NCBI GenBank assembly: GCA_009783205.1
Contig: WRHO01000006.1
Location: forward strand, 1 to 64,000
Source of the DNA: Oscillospiraceae bacterium
Lineage (GTDB): Bacteria; Bacillota; Clostridia; Oscillospirales; Ruminococcaceae
Direction of reading: 5' to 3'
DNA: 64,000 bases
The translations under genes were made by a program, and so were the position numbers. The notes below the pieces were generated by a model. The model was not told the DNA's origin, searched no databases, and saw nothing but the letters and a program-made list of their open reading frames with translations. Positions 28,280-35,487 of the stretch are shown one piece after another (position 1 is the stretch's first letter; every line of letters starts with the position of its first letter).

Positions 28280-29923
28280 CTAAAAGTATATACCACAATC
28301 CGGTAACGCTTTACGCAGTTCATCTATTTGTTCTTGTGTCAATGGGTTTTCGTGTAAACTCAAATCAATTAAATTCATTAATCCGCTTAGAGGTGAAATG
28401 TCTGAGATATTGTTATAACCTAAACTTAAAAATTGTAAATTCATTAATCCTCTCAACGGAGATATATCTGTTATTTGATTTATATATAAATTCAAATACT
28501 TCACATTAGCGGGTATATCACCATTTTCAACCATTTCAGCAAGCTGTTCATCAGTTATATCTTGAGAACTTAAATAAATCTCAACAGGTTCATCGGGTTC
28601 GGGTGTTGTTATAATTTCCGTAGTAGTTGTAGCTTCTGTAGTAGTTGTAGCTTCTGTAGTAGTCGTATCCTCTGTGGTAGTCGTAGCCTCCGTGGTAGTC
28701 GTATCCTCTGTGGTTGTCGTAACCTCCGTTGTAGTCGTAGCGGCTGTGGAAATGGACGGCAAAAGTGTAGTTATTACCGGTGGCGTTGTGATTGATGATG
28801 TTTCGGTGATAATAATAAATGTAGTTACAGGTACGGTTATAGCGGTTTCAATAGGTGCAACAGTTGTTGCGGCGGTTGATACTACAGGAGCGGTAGTAGC
28901 CGCATGAGTGCTTGTCGCCATAAAGCCTGTTGCGACAGGCGCAGTCGTTCCCGAAGCCGCTGTTGTATTAGAGATGTTTACACCGGTAACGGTAACAGGG
29001 GGTGTTGTAACGGGCAGATATGTATAATGCGTCACGCTCGTTTGCGTGCGGCGATTCGTTTCATTGTCGCCCTGCTCATCGTCGCCTTGTTCATCTTCAC
29101 CCCGTTCATTATCATCATTAATTCTCGCTGTAACGCGTTGTTGTTCATTCGCTTGAATGCTTTTATCCGCATCTGAATCAAATAAAACAACTCCGGTAAT
29201 TATACTCGGAACAATTGCTATTCCCGCAATCCCGGCTATAATTTTCGCTTTTAGCGTAATTACGCCTGTTGTTTTTGCCGCGGAAATCGTGCCGGTGCTT
29301 AGTCTTGATTTTTTCGTTAACAATGTAAACGGCAGTCCCCAAAGCTTGATACCGTCTTCTTTGTCAAACCGCTCAATTTCTTTACGGATTTTTTTGCGCG
29401 CTAACGCAAGCCGATTGTTGACCGTGCTTTCTTTTATATTGAGTATTTTGGCAATTTCACATATTTTCTTTTCATCATAATAATAAAAGTACACGCATAT
29501 TTTTTGGGGTTCGGGCAAATTCTGAATCATTTCAATAATTATATGCTTTGTTTCGAGCTTATCGAGATACTCTTCCGGAGAATTTTTCGACGCTTTCTCA
29601 GGCATTAGAGTTTTCATGATTATGTCTACATCATCTGTGCTATTTACCGGAATTTTTCTGCGATTAACAAAATCCAAACATTTGTTCACGGTAATGCGGT
29701 TTAACCATGAATGGAAGGTTTCTGGTTTTTTTAATTTTGTAATTTTCTGTAAAACAGTCGCAAAAACTTCCTGCGTGATGTCCTCTGCATCGTGATGATT
29801 TTTTGTCAGCTTTAAAGCAAGATAATAAACAGAGTCATGAAATTCACGGTAAATTATATCGTGAGCGGAATTATCCCTTGACAACGCTTGTTCAACAAGC
29901 TTGGTAATTTTATCCTTATTCAT
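28280..29923 (-). CDS. ECF sigma domain fused to membrane helix and extracellular LRR
   Basis: Residues ~1-185 are a complete ECF-type sigma factor: region 2 with KLTKNHHDAEDITQEVFATV and FHSWLNRITVNKCLDFVNRR, and region 4 with LPEPQKICVYFYYYDEKKIC and ESTVNNRLALARKKIRKE. A cytoplasmic linker leads to one transmembrane helix (~225-250, AKIIAGIAGIAIVPSIITGV). A long Thr-rich stalk with TTTEATTT repeats follows, then a C-terminal LRR domain with two to three units (NLQFLSLGYNNISDISPLSG). This predicts a membrane-tethered sigma factor with an outside sensor in one chain. The track start at 29953 lies before the ribosome site; AAGGAA places the start at 29923. It sits upstream of the secreted LRR protein. 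Confidence 0.8.
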   Translation of the reverse strand: MNKDKITKLVEQALSRDNSAHDIIYREFHDSVYYLALKLTKNHHDAEDITQEVFATVLQKITKLKKPETFHSWLNRITVNKCLDFVNRRKIPVNSTDDVDIIMKTLMPEKASKNSPEEYLDKLETKHIIIEMIQNLPEPQKICVYFYYYDEKKICEIAKILNIKESTVNNRLALARKKIRKEIERFDKEDGIKLWGLPFTLLTKKSRLSTGTISAAKTTGVITLKAKIIAGIAGIAIVPSIITGVVLFDSDADKSIQANEQQRVTARINDDNERGEDEQGDDEQGDNETNRRTQTSVTHYTYLPVTTPPVTVTGVNISNTTAASGTTAPVATGFMATSTHAATTAPVVSTAATTVAPIETAITVPVTTFIIITETSSITTPPVITTLLPSISTAATTTTEVTTTTEDTTTTEATTTTEDTTTTEATTTTEATTTTEIITTPEPDEPVEIYLSSQDITDEQLAEMVENGDIPANVKYLNLYINQITDISPLRGLMNLQFLSLGYNNISDISPLSGLMNLIDLSLHENPLTQEQIDELRKALPDCGIYF

Positions 29924-29953
29924 TAACAGATTCCTTGTGTAAATTTTTTTCAT

Positions 29954-30213
29954 ACTACTATATTAAATATAGACGCATATGAAAGGCAGTTTCTCTATTT
30001 TTTACCGAAAATATTTTCGATTTGTTAGATTTGTATATATTTCTTTACTTATAAGCATTATTTTAACACATTTTGCCGAAAAGTCAAGGGCAGGCAACGA
30101 TAACAATTATTGCGTTCTCACGCAAGCCCGAGGTATTAGACGCAATTACGTGTATGTTCAACGTCTATGCCTTATTCGAGTATCCGGGTATAGCAATTCC
30201 CACATAATTGCGT
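29954..30213. other. Intergenic region left of the prophage-like element
   Basis: No gene is supported here; ORF 29979..30371 crosses the att site and has no ribosome site. The region holds the upstream sequence of the sigma-LRR gene, an inverted repeat TTAGACG/CGTCTA at about 30140-30172, and at 30189-30218 the left arm of the palindrome interrupted by the element. Confidence 0.5.
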
Positions 30214-30218
30214 ATAAT
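30189..30218. repeat. Left arm of the interrupted att palindrome
   Basis: TATAGCAATTCCCACATAAT followed by TGCGTATAAT is the exact reverse complement of the 30 bases ending at about 37466 on the other side of the element. Removing the element restores a 30+4+30 bp perfect palindrome. Confidence 0.85.
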
Positions 30219-30245
30219 CAATATTATACGCAATTATGTGGGAAT
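30214..30245. repeat. attL direct repeat (32 bp)
   Basis: Starts ATAATCAATATTATACGC and ends TTATGTGGGAAT. It is identical to 37429-37460. The centre TATAA-TCAATA-TTATA has the spacing of a Xer/dif core, with 8 of 11 matches of the left arm to the Bacillus-type dif as I remember it. Confidence 0.85.
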
Positions 30246-30252
30246 GTTAAAA

Positions 30253-30486
30253 CTAATCAATATCAAGTGTACCGAATTCAGATAAAACAGCCCTTTCAAA
30301 AGAAGAATAAGAAACTTCAAATTCATTACAAGGTCTCATGTTATGTTTTTTTTGAAAGACACCTTTTTTAAAACATCCTATAGAATAATTTCTAATTATA
30401 AAAAATCCACAATTTAAACACATTTCGTCAATATCATCATAAATTTCAATCATGATATCCTTAGTTAAACTTTCTCTTTTAAACAT
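30253..30486 (-). CDS. Small cysteine-containing element protein
   Basis: A 77-residue protein, last in the element's long minus-strand unit, ending 8 bases from attL. An AAGGAG site supports the ATG. It has scattered cysteines (MCLNCGF, GCFKKG, RPCNEF) that could bind a metal. No family recognised. Confidence 0.55.
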   Translation of the reverse strand: MFKRESLTKDIMIEIYDDIDEMCLNCGFFIIRNYSIGCFKKGVFQKKHNMRPCNEFEVSYSSFERAVLSEFGTLDID

Positions 30487-30608
30487 TTTTTACTCCTTTA
30501 CTCTACCTCGAATTTTAATTGCCGGTCGTCAACGGACTCCTTGGTAAGTAAACTTTTTCGATTTTGTTCATAAAAAGCCGTTCGAATGGTTTAATATGAA
30601 CAATTGGG

Positions 30609-31079
30609 TTACCTCTTGGTAAGTAAACTTTTCAACTCCGACAGCTCTCTCATAATAACATCATGTTTGTTTATAGGCTTAACTTTACGCTTGTAATAGA
30701 ACTTTACACGCTTTTTGCTTGTATAAAAGTCGCAGTCGTGAATCCTTTTAAATCCCGGTGTGCTTGAACAAATACGACATCTTTCGGTTGACATTCGACC
30801 GATACTCCACCCGGTACGGTATATTTTAGCGACCCACGGACAGCCGAAGCCGTTACATGATTGACATAAGCAGTAGTTGCAGCCCGATGTGCCTTGCACT
30901 GATGTAACGCGATTTGTTTTTTCGTTCTCTCTGTCAGTGAATTTGCGGATACAGATTAAGTCGTTTTCGGTGAAGACTTCGACCTCGCATAGTTCAAGTT
31001 TGAATACGTCTCGGATATGCTTTGGTATAACGACTCGACCGCGACAGTCTATTTTTCGGCGGATTTTGTTATTGTACAT
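30609..31079 (-). CDS. AbrB/SpoVT-type protein with cysteine-rich extension
   Basis: A 156-residue protein. Residues 1-48 (KIRRKIDCRGRVVIPKHIRD) form a swapped-hairpin AbrB DNA-binding domain, as in transition-state regulators and antitoxins. A cysteine-rich middle (CNYCLCQSCNGFGCPW and RCRICSS) may bind zinc, and a basic tail follows. Its start overlaps the end of the Rep gene by 31 bases, so it is probably coupled to it. It likely regulates or binds element DNA. The fusion of AbrB to such a domain is unusual. Confidence 0.65.
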   Translation of the reverse strand: MYNNKIRRKIDCRGRVVIPKHIRDVFKLELCEVEVFTENDLICIRKFTDRENEKTNRVTSVQGTSGCNYCLCQSCNGFGCPWVAKIYRTGWSIGRMSTERCRICSSTPGFKRIHDCDFYTSKKRVKFYYKRKVKPINKHDVIMRELSELKSLLTKR

Positions 31080-32104
31080 GAGTCAACTCTTTCACGATTA
31101 AATTCATTAATGATGTATTTATGTTTTACCTTTAAAAATGAATCTCGACTTTCAATAACTTTTAGAAGCTCCTCAATGCCGAGACATTGAATGTATACGT
31201 CAAGGTTGTTTCCCTGCTGACGAATTAACCAGTATTCAAGGCGTGAAAGGTTGTAAACTATGTCTTTAGAGCTGTAAACGGATATTTTTTCCGAAGTATC
31301 AAGAAACTTCGTCCAAAATGCTCGTGTTTTCCAACGACACTCGTTAGAATTGTTTTTGTCCGGGACCGTAAAACGAAGATAATTATTAAGAACACCGCGA
31401 AATTTTTCGCCAACAGGCTTGTTTACAAGGATAAAATTCTTTGCGTGGTCGCCCTTTAATTGCATTTCACAGCGCACCCAATGAGTATCGTCTTCATAAC
31501 CGCGCTCTTTTGCTTTGTCATAAATTCTTATGAGAGTTTCGGAGCTTCGAGAGCCAAAAGTAACGGAAACCGCCTCACTTTGTCCCTTTCCCTCTTTGCT
31601 GTAAGTAATTTTAGTTGATTGAGCTTTTGCGATGTACAATTCTTGTCGGGTGTAATCGGCAATTTTAAAAATATTCAAAAGCTCTTGATAATCGTCTAAA
31701 GCAACGTCTAAACGCGCTACATTGTATTCTCCATCGTTTTCAAAGAATATACTGAAAAGCTTATCCCAGTCGCCGTGTCCGAAGGTTTCAAATTCTCGAC
31801 AACCCTGCCCGGACATTTCAAGGCATACGCCCATATTTTCATCATGTCCGTCAAAATAGACGTTGATTTTGCCGCAAAACAAGCGTTGTTTATAAAAATA
31901 TCGACCGTAACCTGATTCAAATTTTAAATTTTCCAAGCCGAAAAGCTCAATCAAGGTTTGCGGCGAGTCAATTTGTGATGTTACGGTGAGCCAGTCATAA
32001 AGAATTATGTTTTCTTTGCGTTTTTTTACAGGATTTTCGGGTTCGATAAGACCGTCTTTCTGTATAGATTTTATTATACTTTTTTCCGCTGTTTTTTGTT
32101 TCAA
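31049..32104 (-). CDS. Rep_trans-type replication initiation protein
   Basis: A 351-residue protein of the replication initiation factor family (Rep_trans-like), found on rolling-circle plasmids and filamentous phages. It nicks one strand and primes rolling-circle copying. Recognisable blocks: YDWLTVTSQ near the N-terminus, CLEMSGQGCREFE, YNVARLDVALDDYQ, SSETLIRIYDKAKERG and WVRCEMQLKGDHA. The start is TTG at 32104 after GGTGGTG. The double-strand origin is not identified; the 37.1-37.43 kb non-coding stretch is the natural candidate. Confidence 0.85.
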   Translation of the reverse strand: MKQKTAEKSIIKSIQKDGLIEPENPVKKRKENIILYDWLTVTSQIDSPQTLIELFGLENLKFESGYGRYFYKQRLFCGKINVYFDGHDENMGVCLEMSGQGCREFETFGHGDWDKLFSIFFENDGEYNVARLDVALDDYQELLNIFKIADYTRQELYIAKAQSTKITYSKEGKGQSEAVSVTFGSRSSETLIRIYDKAKERGYEDDTHWVRCEMQLKGDHAKNFILVNKPVGEKFRGVLNNYLRFTVPDKNNSNECRWKTRAFWTKFLDTSEKISVYSSKDIVYNLSRLEYWLIRQQGNNLDVYIQCLGIEELLKVIESRDSFLKVKHKYIINEFNRERVDSCTITKSAEK

Positions 32105-32220
32105 GTTTAATCACCACCTAAACTGCTCTGTTACTATGTTTTTTAATGTTTTCTGTGTATTTACTACCCCCCTATTAGCGTGGGGGGGTTATACGACTAC
32201 ACATCGTCGTTTTTTGCTCG

Positions 32221-32388
32221 TTATTTGCGTTTTTTTATACGCTCTTGTATGATTTCCGGTATTGTTTTATAAGGCTCGGAACACGGCGGTAAATCCCAAC
32301 GATTATTGAACGGTACAAAGTAGTTGAGCCAAAAATCACCGAGGACGTATGACAGTATTATTAAAAGTGAAAGTATTATAATTTTCAT
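32221..32388 (-). CDS. 55-residue membrane protein
   Basis: Too short for the ORF track. It reads MKIIILSLLIILSYVLGDFW, then a short soluble tail with PPCSEPYKTIPE and a basic end. The ATG follows the stop of 32392..32646 by three bases, so translational reinitiation is likely. It has one N-terminal helix and could be a minor virion protein. No homologue recognised. Confidence 0.5.
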   Translation of the reverse strand: MKIIILSLLIILSYVLGDFWLNYFVPFNNRWDLPPCSEPYKTIPEIIQERIKKRK

Positions 32389-32391
32389 TGT

Positions 32392-32646
32392 TCACGACCC
32401 CATTGTTGGTATGAACGATTTTCCTCTGATTAACAAAGATATTGTTATCTGTAATACATCTAAAAATAATACCATTTTTATAATATTAAGATATAACCCT
32501 AAAGGCAAGAAAAAATTAACAATGAATAAAGAATCTTCAAGTACGTTAAAAATATCATTAGGGAAATCATATTCTATAACAGGTAATAAATCAATAAAAA
32601 AATAAAAAGGCGCAAAAAACGCTGTTGTTAAAGCATCAAAAAGCAT
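32392..32646 (-). CDS. Small membrane protein, pVI-like position
   Basis: An 84-residue, strongly hydrophobic protein with two probable helices (AFFAPFYFFIDLLPV and FIVNFFLPLGLYLNIIKMVL). An AGGAG site precedes the ATG. It lies after the long adsorption-protein candidate and before Rep. In filamentous phages this slot holds pVI, a small hydrophobic tip protein, followed by the pI/Zot ATPase, which is absent here. The assignment is positional only. Confidence 0.55.
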   Translation of the reverse strand: MLFDALTTAFFAPFYFFIDLLPVIEYDFPNDIFNVLEDSLFIVNFFLPLGLYLNIIKMVLFLDVLQITISLLIRGKSFIPTMGS

Positions 32647-32667
32647 AATAATAAACTCCTAATATAA

Positions 32668-33630
32668 TTAATCATTTGGCGCATATCTGTCTGCACCTGA
32701 AGGTAAATCAGAAACATGAATAGTAGTAACATTATTAGAATCATCAGAAACAAAACTATTAAATCCGCCAATTAAAGAGGGAATTCTTTTTAATAAATAG
32801 CGTGCAAAGAGAATTATTGCTAATAGTGAAAATATAGCCAATATTATCTCTCTTGTTGATGTCATATATGACATTAAATTTAAAATATAAGGGTATATAT
32901 CAAAGAAATTATTATCTAAAAGCATAGGAGTTCCAAAAAAATCAATAACAGTAAAATCTGAACCTATAGATGATTCATGTAATGTAAAATCAATATTTTC
33001 TGAAAAGTAAAGTTCATTTTCAATTATTTCTTGATTTTCTTGCTTTATAATCTCGTAAAATTCAATCTTTTCGATGATTAATTCTTCAATTTCTTCGTTA
33101 TCAAGTTCAATATTCTTTTCAATATAATCAAAGAAATCCTGTATAATTATTCTCGAAGATTCAACAACAGGGAGTTTTTCAATTAATTTATTATAAATAT
33201 CATCATACTTATCTTTTAATTTATTTTCATTAACTTCGGGAGTGGCTATAGTAATAGGAGTTTTCATTAAAACGTCAAAAAATGTGTTCTTAATATAAGA
33301 AAGACTACTGAAACCGTCAACAATACTATTTGAAATATTATCAGAAAAATCTGAAAAATCATAAGGAACTTCAAAAAAGTCAAGAAAAACATCAAATCTT
33401 TGAATAATCTTATAAAGCAATTCTACTATTTCACCGAATCTGAATACGTGCATATGGGTGATTACAGACTGAATAGTAAAGCGGCTTAACAGCACCTCAT
33501 CATATATCTTCTCCAACCAACCGAGTATGCCCGTCAAGTCGGGATTACCGCCACCGTTGCGGTCGATGACAATTGTAGGCGTACCCTCTTCATCGAGTTC
33601 GATTATTACCCGGTCATCGTCGCCTAAAGT
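32668..33630 (-). CDS. Long element protein, candidate tip/adsorption protein, no clear start
   Basis: The track gives 289 residues from a TTG at 33537, but the frame is open further up to about 33645 with convincing coding sequence (DDDRVIIELDEEGTPTIVID) and no ATG. It would be entered naturally from the 57-residue gene 33624..33797 by a -1 shift on A7. The body is acidic and helical (EEIEELIIEKIEFYEIIKQ). One transmembrane helix lies near the C-terminus (IILAIFSLLAIILFARYLL) with a short tail. A large soluble part plus one C-terminal anchor, placed just after the coat gene, is the layout of pIII adsorption proteins. No sequence family recognised. Confidence 0.55.
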   Translation of the reverse strand, partial: TLGDDDRVIIELDEEGTPTIVIDRNGGGNPDLTGILGWLEKIYDEVLLSRFTIQSVITHMHVFRFGEIVELLYKIIQRFDVFLDFFEVPYDFSDFSDNISNSIVDGFSSLSYIKNTFFDVLMKTPITIATPEVNENKLKDKYDDIYNKLIEKLPVVESSRIIIQDFFDYIEKNIELDNEEIEELIIEKIEFYEIIKQENQEIIENELYFSENIDFTLHESSIGSDFTVIDFFGTPMLLDNNFFDIYPYILNLMSYMTSTREIILAIFSLLAIILFARYLLKRIPSLIGGFNSFVSDDSNNVTTIHVSDLPSGADRYAPND

Positions 33631-33797
33631 AGTTTTTTTATGATATTACCGTGTCCGATTTTCTTGTATTCGCCTTTTTTCGGCTTGATTCCCTTGATAT
33701 ATCGCCAGTAAATGTACCATATTGTACATGAAATCAAAAACGGCGCGAAGACTATGCAGATAATTTTGATTATAGTGAAAAACTGTGTCCATGTCAT
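33624..33797 (-). CDS. 57-residue membrane protein ending at a slippery A7 site
   Basis: Not in the ORF track. It has an AAGGAG site and ATG at 33797. It reads MTWTQFFTIIKIICIVFAPF, one helix, then a basic tail (GIKPKKGEYKKIGHGNIIKK) and a stop. The last codons are ATA AAA AAA C, a slippery heptamer A AAA AAA in the zero frame. A -1 slip continues into 32668..33630 and would give one protein with an N-terminal and a C-terminal membrane helix. Confidence 0.6.
   Translation of the reverse strand: MTWTQFFTIIKIICIVFAPFLISCTIWYIYWRYIKGIKPKKGEYKKIGHGNIIKKLL
33633..33639 (-). promoter_or_regulatory. Slippery heptamer A AAA AAA, candidate -1 frameshift site
   Basis: Seven A residues on the minus strand, phased as A AAA AAA relative to the 57-residue gene, 4 codons before its stop. 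The -1 frame is open for nearly 1 kb. A purine-rich stimulatory sequence such as GGAGG is not obvious upstream. Confidence 0.45.
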
Positions 33798-33871
33798 AAT
33801 TGGGTTACTCCTTGGTAAGTATTCTTTGATATGTACGAAGGGCAGAGTGTTCCCTGCCCTTTTTTGTTTTG

Positions 33872-34120
33872 CTAACGAGTAAATCTTTTGATTAAAGATA
33901 AAATTACCCCAATAACTATCAAGGTAAGTACAATCGGTAACAATATAGGTACAATTGAAACAATTGTGTTAATAAACTGATTAGCAATATCCGGAGTTAC
34001 GACGGTTGACATATCCGGCATAGTTACAGCAGGAGACGAGGCTGAAACACCAATCGCAAGTGTTGAAATCATTGCTAATGACATTAATACTGTTACAATT
34101 TTTTTCATTTTACTTTTCAT
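33872..34120 (-). CDS. Major coat protein-like, filamentous phage type
   Basis: An 82-residue precursor. The signal peptide is MKSKMKKIVTVLMSLAMIST ending GVSA. A mature part of about 55 residues follows, with a short acidic/amphipathic start (MPDMSTVVTPDIAN), one long hydrophobic helix (VPILLPIVLTLIVIGVILS) and a basic end KRFTR. This is exactly the layout of pVIII-type major coat proteins of inoviruses. AAAGGAG spacing favours the ATG at 34120 over 34126. A C-terminal basic patch would contact ssDNA. The call rests on architecture and neighbours, not on sequence identity. Confidence 0.65.
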   Translation of the reverse strand: MKSKMKKIVTVLMSLAMISTLAIGVSASSPAVTMPDMSTVVTPDIANQFINTIVSIVPILLPIVLTLIVIGVILSLIKRFTR

Positions 34121-34135
34121 GAACATTCTCCTTTC

Positions 34136-34432
34136 TTAAAAGAATATTTTAAAAAACCTGTACAGTGCTTTAAAAACGATTACTATTAACGCAAACATTA
34201 TTGCGAGCGTTACAAATGTTATAAAAAAGTCTAATTTTCCCGCCAATTCGGGCGTGAACTCATTTTCTCGGTGTTCTATGATTGTTTCTTCGACAATCTC
34301 TTCGACCGTCTCATCAGTTTCATCATCTGACTCAACATCAGCGGATTCATCTTCGACATCTCCGTCCAAAACCACCTCTGTTGTGTCAGCTCCCGAATCA
34401 ACAATGTCGTTTTCTGTATTTTCATAATCCAT
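34136..34432 (-). CDS. Acidic protein with C-terminal membrane anchor
   Basis: 98 residues. About 50 are strongly acidic (DGDVEDESADVESDDETDE), then one membrane helix (FFITFVTLAIMFALIVIVF) and a short basic tail. AGAGGTG precedes the start. It ends 15 bases before the coat-like gene. It may be a second or minor structural protein of the element. No family recognised. Confidence 0.55.
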   Translation of the reverse strand: MDYENTENDIVDSGADTTEVVLDGDVEDESADVESDDETDETVEEIVEETIIEHRENEFTPELAGKLDFFITFVTLAIMFALIVIVFKALYRFFKIFF

Positions 34433-34441
34433 TTAACACCT

Positions 34442-34669
34442 CTATTTCGCGTTTTCTGCCTTCATATTGACGGGTGTCAAATCATAAGTCAATACATCGC
34501 CGATTGACGCGCTCATATTCTCAACCTTTGAGTTTTCCGTATCGGCAATAGCGTATTCGTTCCCTTGTTTGTTCTTGCCGGAAGATATCTGACATAACGT
34601 GCATTTTACTTCCCCGCTCTGCTTATCCACCCATGTTCCCGTTACTAAGTAGCTTATTGTCATTTTCAT
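34442..34669 (-). CDS. Candidate ssDNA-binding protein (pV-like)
   Basis: 75 residues from the ATG at 34669 (MKMTISYLVTGTW). The track's start at 34675 lies too close to AAGGAG. Short beta-rich, soluble sequence with QISSGKNKQGNEYAIADTEN and VLTYDLTPVN. Filamentous phages encode an ssDNA-binding protein of this size upstream of the coat genes. Size, composition and position fit. I do not recognise a motif that proves it. Confidence 0.4.
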   Translation of the reverse strand: MKMTISYLVTGTWVDKQSGEVKCTLCQISSGKNKQGNEYAIADTENSKVENMSASIGDVLTYDLTPVNMKAENAK

Positions 34670-34671
34670 AG

Positions 34672-34986
34672 TCATACACTCCTTTCTTGATTACTTTCTA
34701 TAATAATCGCTCTTTCAAAAAGCGCGATGAACGTCCTGTTGTCATATTCGCCAAAGTTGACGGCGGTCGTGTATGCCGACCGTGCCGACGGCTCGTCGGT
34801 GAACTTCTCATGTGTGAGCTCACCGTCATAGCCGATTCTTAAAACACAATAGGTATTGTCAAGATTTGGTTTTTTCTTAGCCAATGCCTTACGAATAAGC
34901 CGCCGAATCCAACGAAAAACCTTGTATATAGCGTTGATTACAGCTATAAGTATAGATATTGATATGATTGTCGTTAAGATTTCCAT
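34672..34986 (-). CDS. Membrane-anchored element protein
   Basis: 104 residues. An N-terminal hydrophobic helix (TTIISISILIAVINAIY), an arginine/lysine-rich stretch (RWIRRLIRKALAKKK), then a small soluble domain (YCVLRIGYDGELTHEKF). The stop overlaps the ribosome site and start region of 34442..34669. Function unknown. Confidence 0.5.
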   Translation of the reverse strand: MEILTTIISISILIAVINAIYKVFRWIRRLIRKALAKKKPNLDNTYCVLRIGYDGELTHEKFTDEPSARSAYTTAVNFGEYDNRTFIALFERAIIIESNQERSV

Positions 34987-35050
34987 TTTTCGTATTTTCC
35001 TTTCAGATGTGGTATAATTAAGGATTATATATAAGAAAGGGGGTGAAGTC

Positions 35051-35140
35051 GTGCCATTAATAGACTTTTCAGCTTTGATTCCCTATGAAATGATAGTTGA
35101 CGCTATCAACAACGCTGTTAACGCTTTTCTTCGGAATTGA
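35051..35140 (+). CDS. Possible 29-residue peptide
   Basis: A GTG start follows AAGAAAGGGGGTG. The product is MPLIDFSALIPYEMIVDAIN and nine more residues, an amphipathic peptide. It runs opposite to the structural genes and a TATAAT box lies about 35 bases upstream, without a good -35. It could be a small regulator or chance. Confidence 0.3.
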   Translation: MPLIDFSALIPYEMIVDAINNAVNAFLRN

Positions 35141-35144
35141 GGGG

Positions 35145-35321
35145 TTATTTTTGCATAACCCGGTGATTATGTGCAAAAGCTTTACAAAAACCGCAGTTTT
35201 CACACTCTCGTACTCTACAATTGATTATGCAAGCATCCGGGCTTACAGGGGTTATGTTGTTCTCCCAATTGTCAGCTTCGTAGTTACCTTCGCACGGAAA
35301 TTCCATTTGTATGTTGTTCAT
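35145..35321 (-). CDS. 58-residue cysteine-rich early protein
   Basis: Missed by the ORF track. A clear AAAGGAG site precedes ATG at 35321. It is the first gene behind the element's main minus-strand promoter. The C-terminal half has CIINCRVRECENCGFCKAF, which may bind zinc. No family recognised. Confidence 0.6.
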   Translation of the reverse strand: MNNIQMEFPCEGNYEADNWENNITPVSPDACIINCRVRECENCGFCKAFAHNHRVMQK

Positions 35322-35366
35322 TAGGGTTAGCTCCTTTCTTTTTGGAGATTTATTGGGGGTATATCT

Positions 35367-35395
35367 ATTATAGACTTTTTTTCTCTATTTGTCAA
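35367..35395 (-). promoter_or_regulatory. Main promoter of the element's structural/replication genes
   Basis: TTGACA, 17 bases, TATAAT, perfect consensus on the minus strand. All genes from 35321 down to 30253 run in this direction with short gaps or overlaps, so it may drive them as one unit. Confidence 0.8.
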
Positions 35396-35399
35396 GACA

Positions 35400-35424
35400 T
35401 ATTTAGAATATTTTTCTCTAAATA
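35400..35424. promoter_or_regulatory. Palindromic operator between divergent promoters
   Basis: TATTTAGA and TCTAAATA are perfect 8-bp arms separated by 9 bases. They sit between the -35 boxes of the two divergent promoters, with a further TTAGATA half-site near 35427. A likely binding site for the XRE repressor encoded 65 bases away. Confidence 0.55.
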
Positions 35425-35436
35425 TTTTTAGATACA

Positions 35437-35465
35437 TTGACAATTATATAAATAAGCTATAAAAT
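35437..35465 (+). promoter_or_regulatory. Promoter of the repressor and cargo genes
   Basis: TTGACA, 17 bases, TAAAAT on the plus strand, 22 bases before the XRE start codon. Confidence 0.75.
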
Positions 35466-35487
35466 AGTAGAAAAAAGGGTAAATACA

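Noticed and set aside
29979-30371. ORF of 130 residues across attL
   Set aside because: It crosses the host-element boundary, lacks a ribosome site and is antisense to a better-supported small gene.
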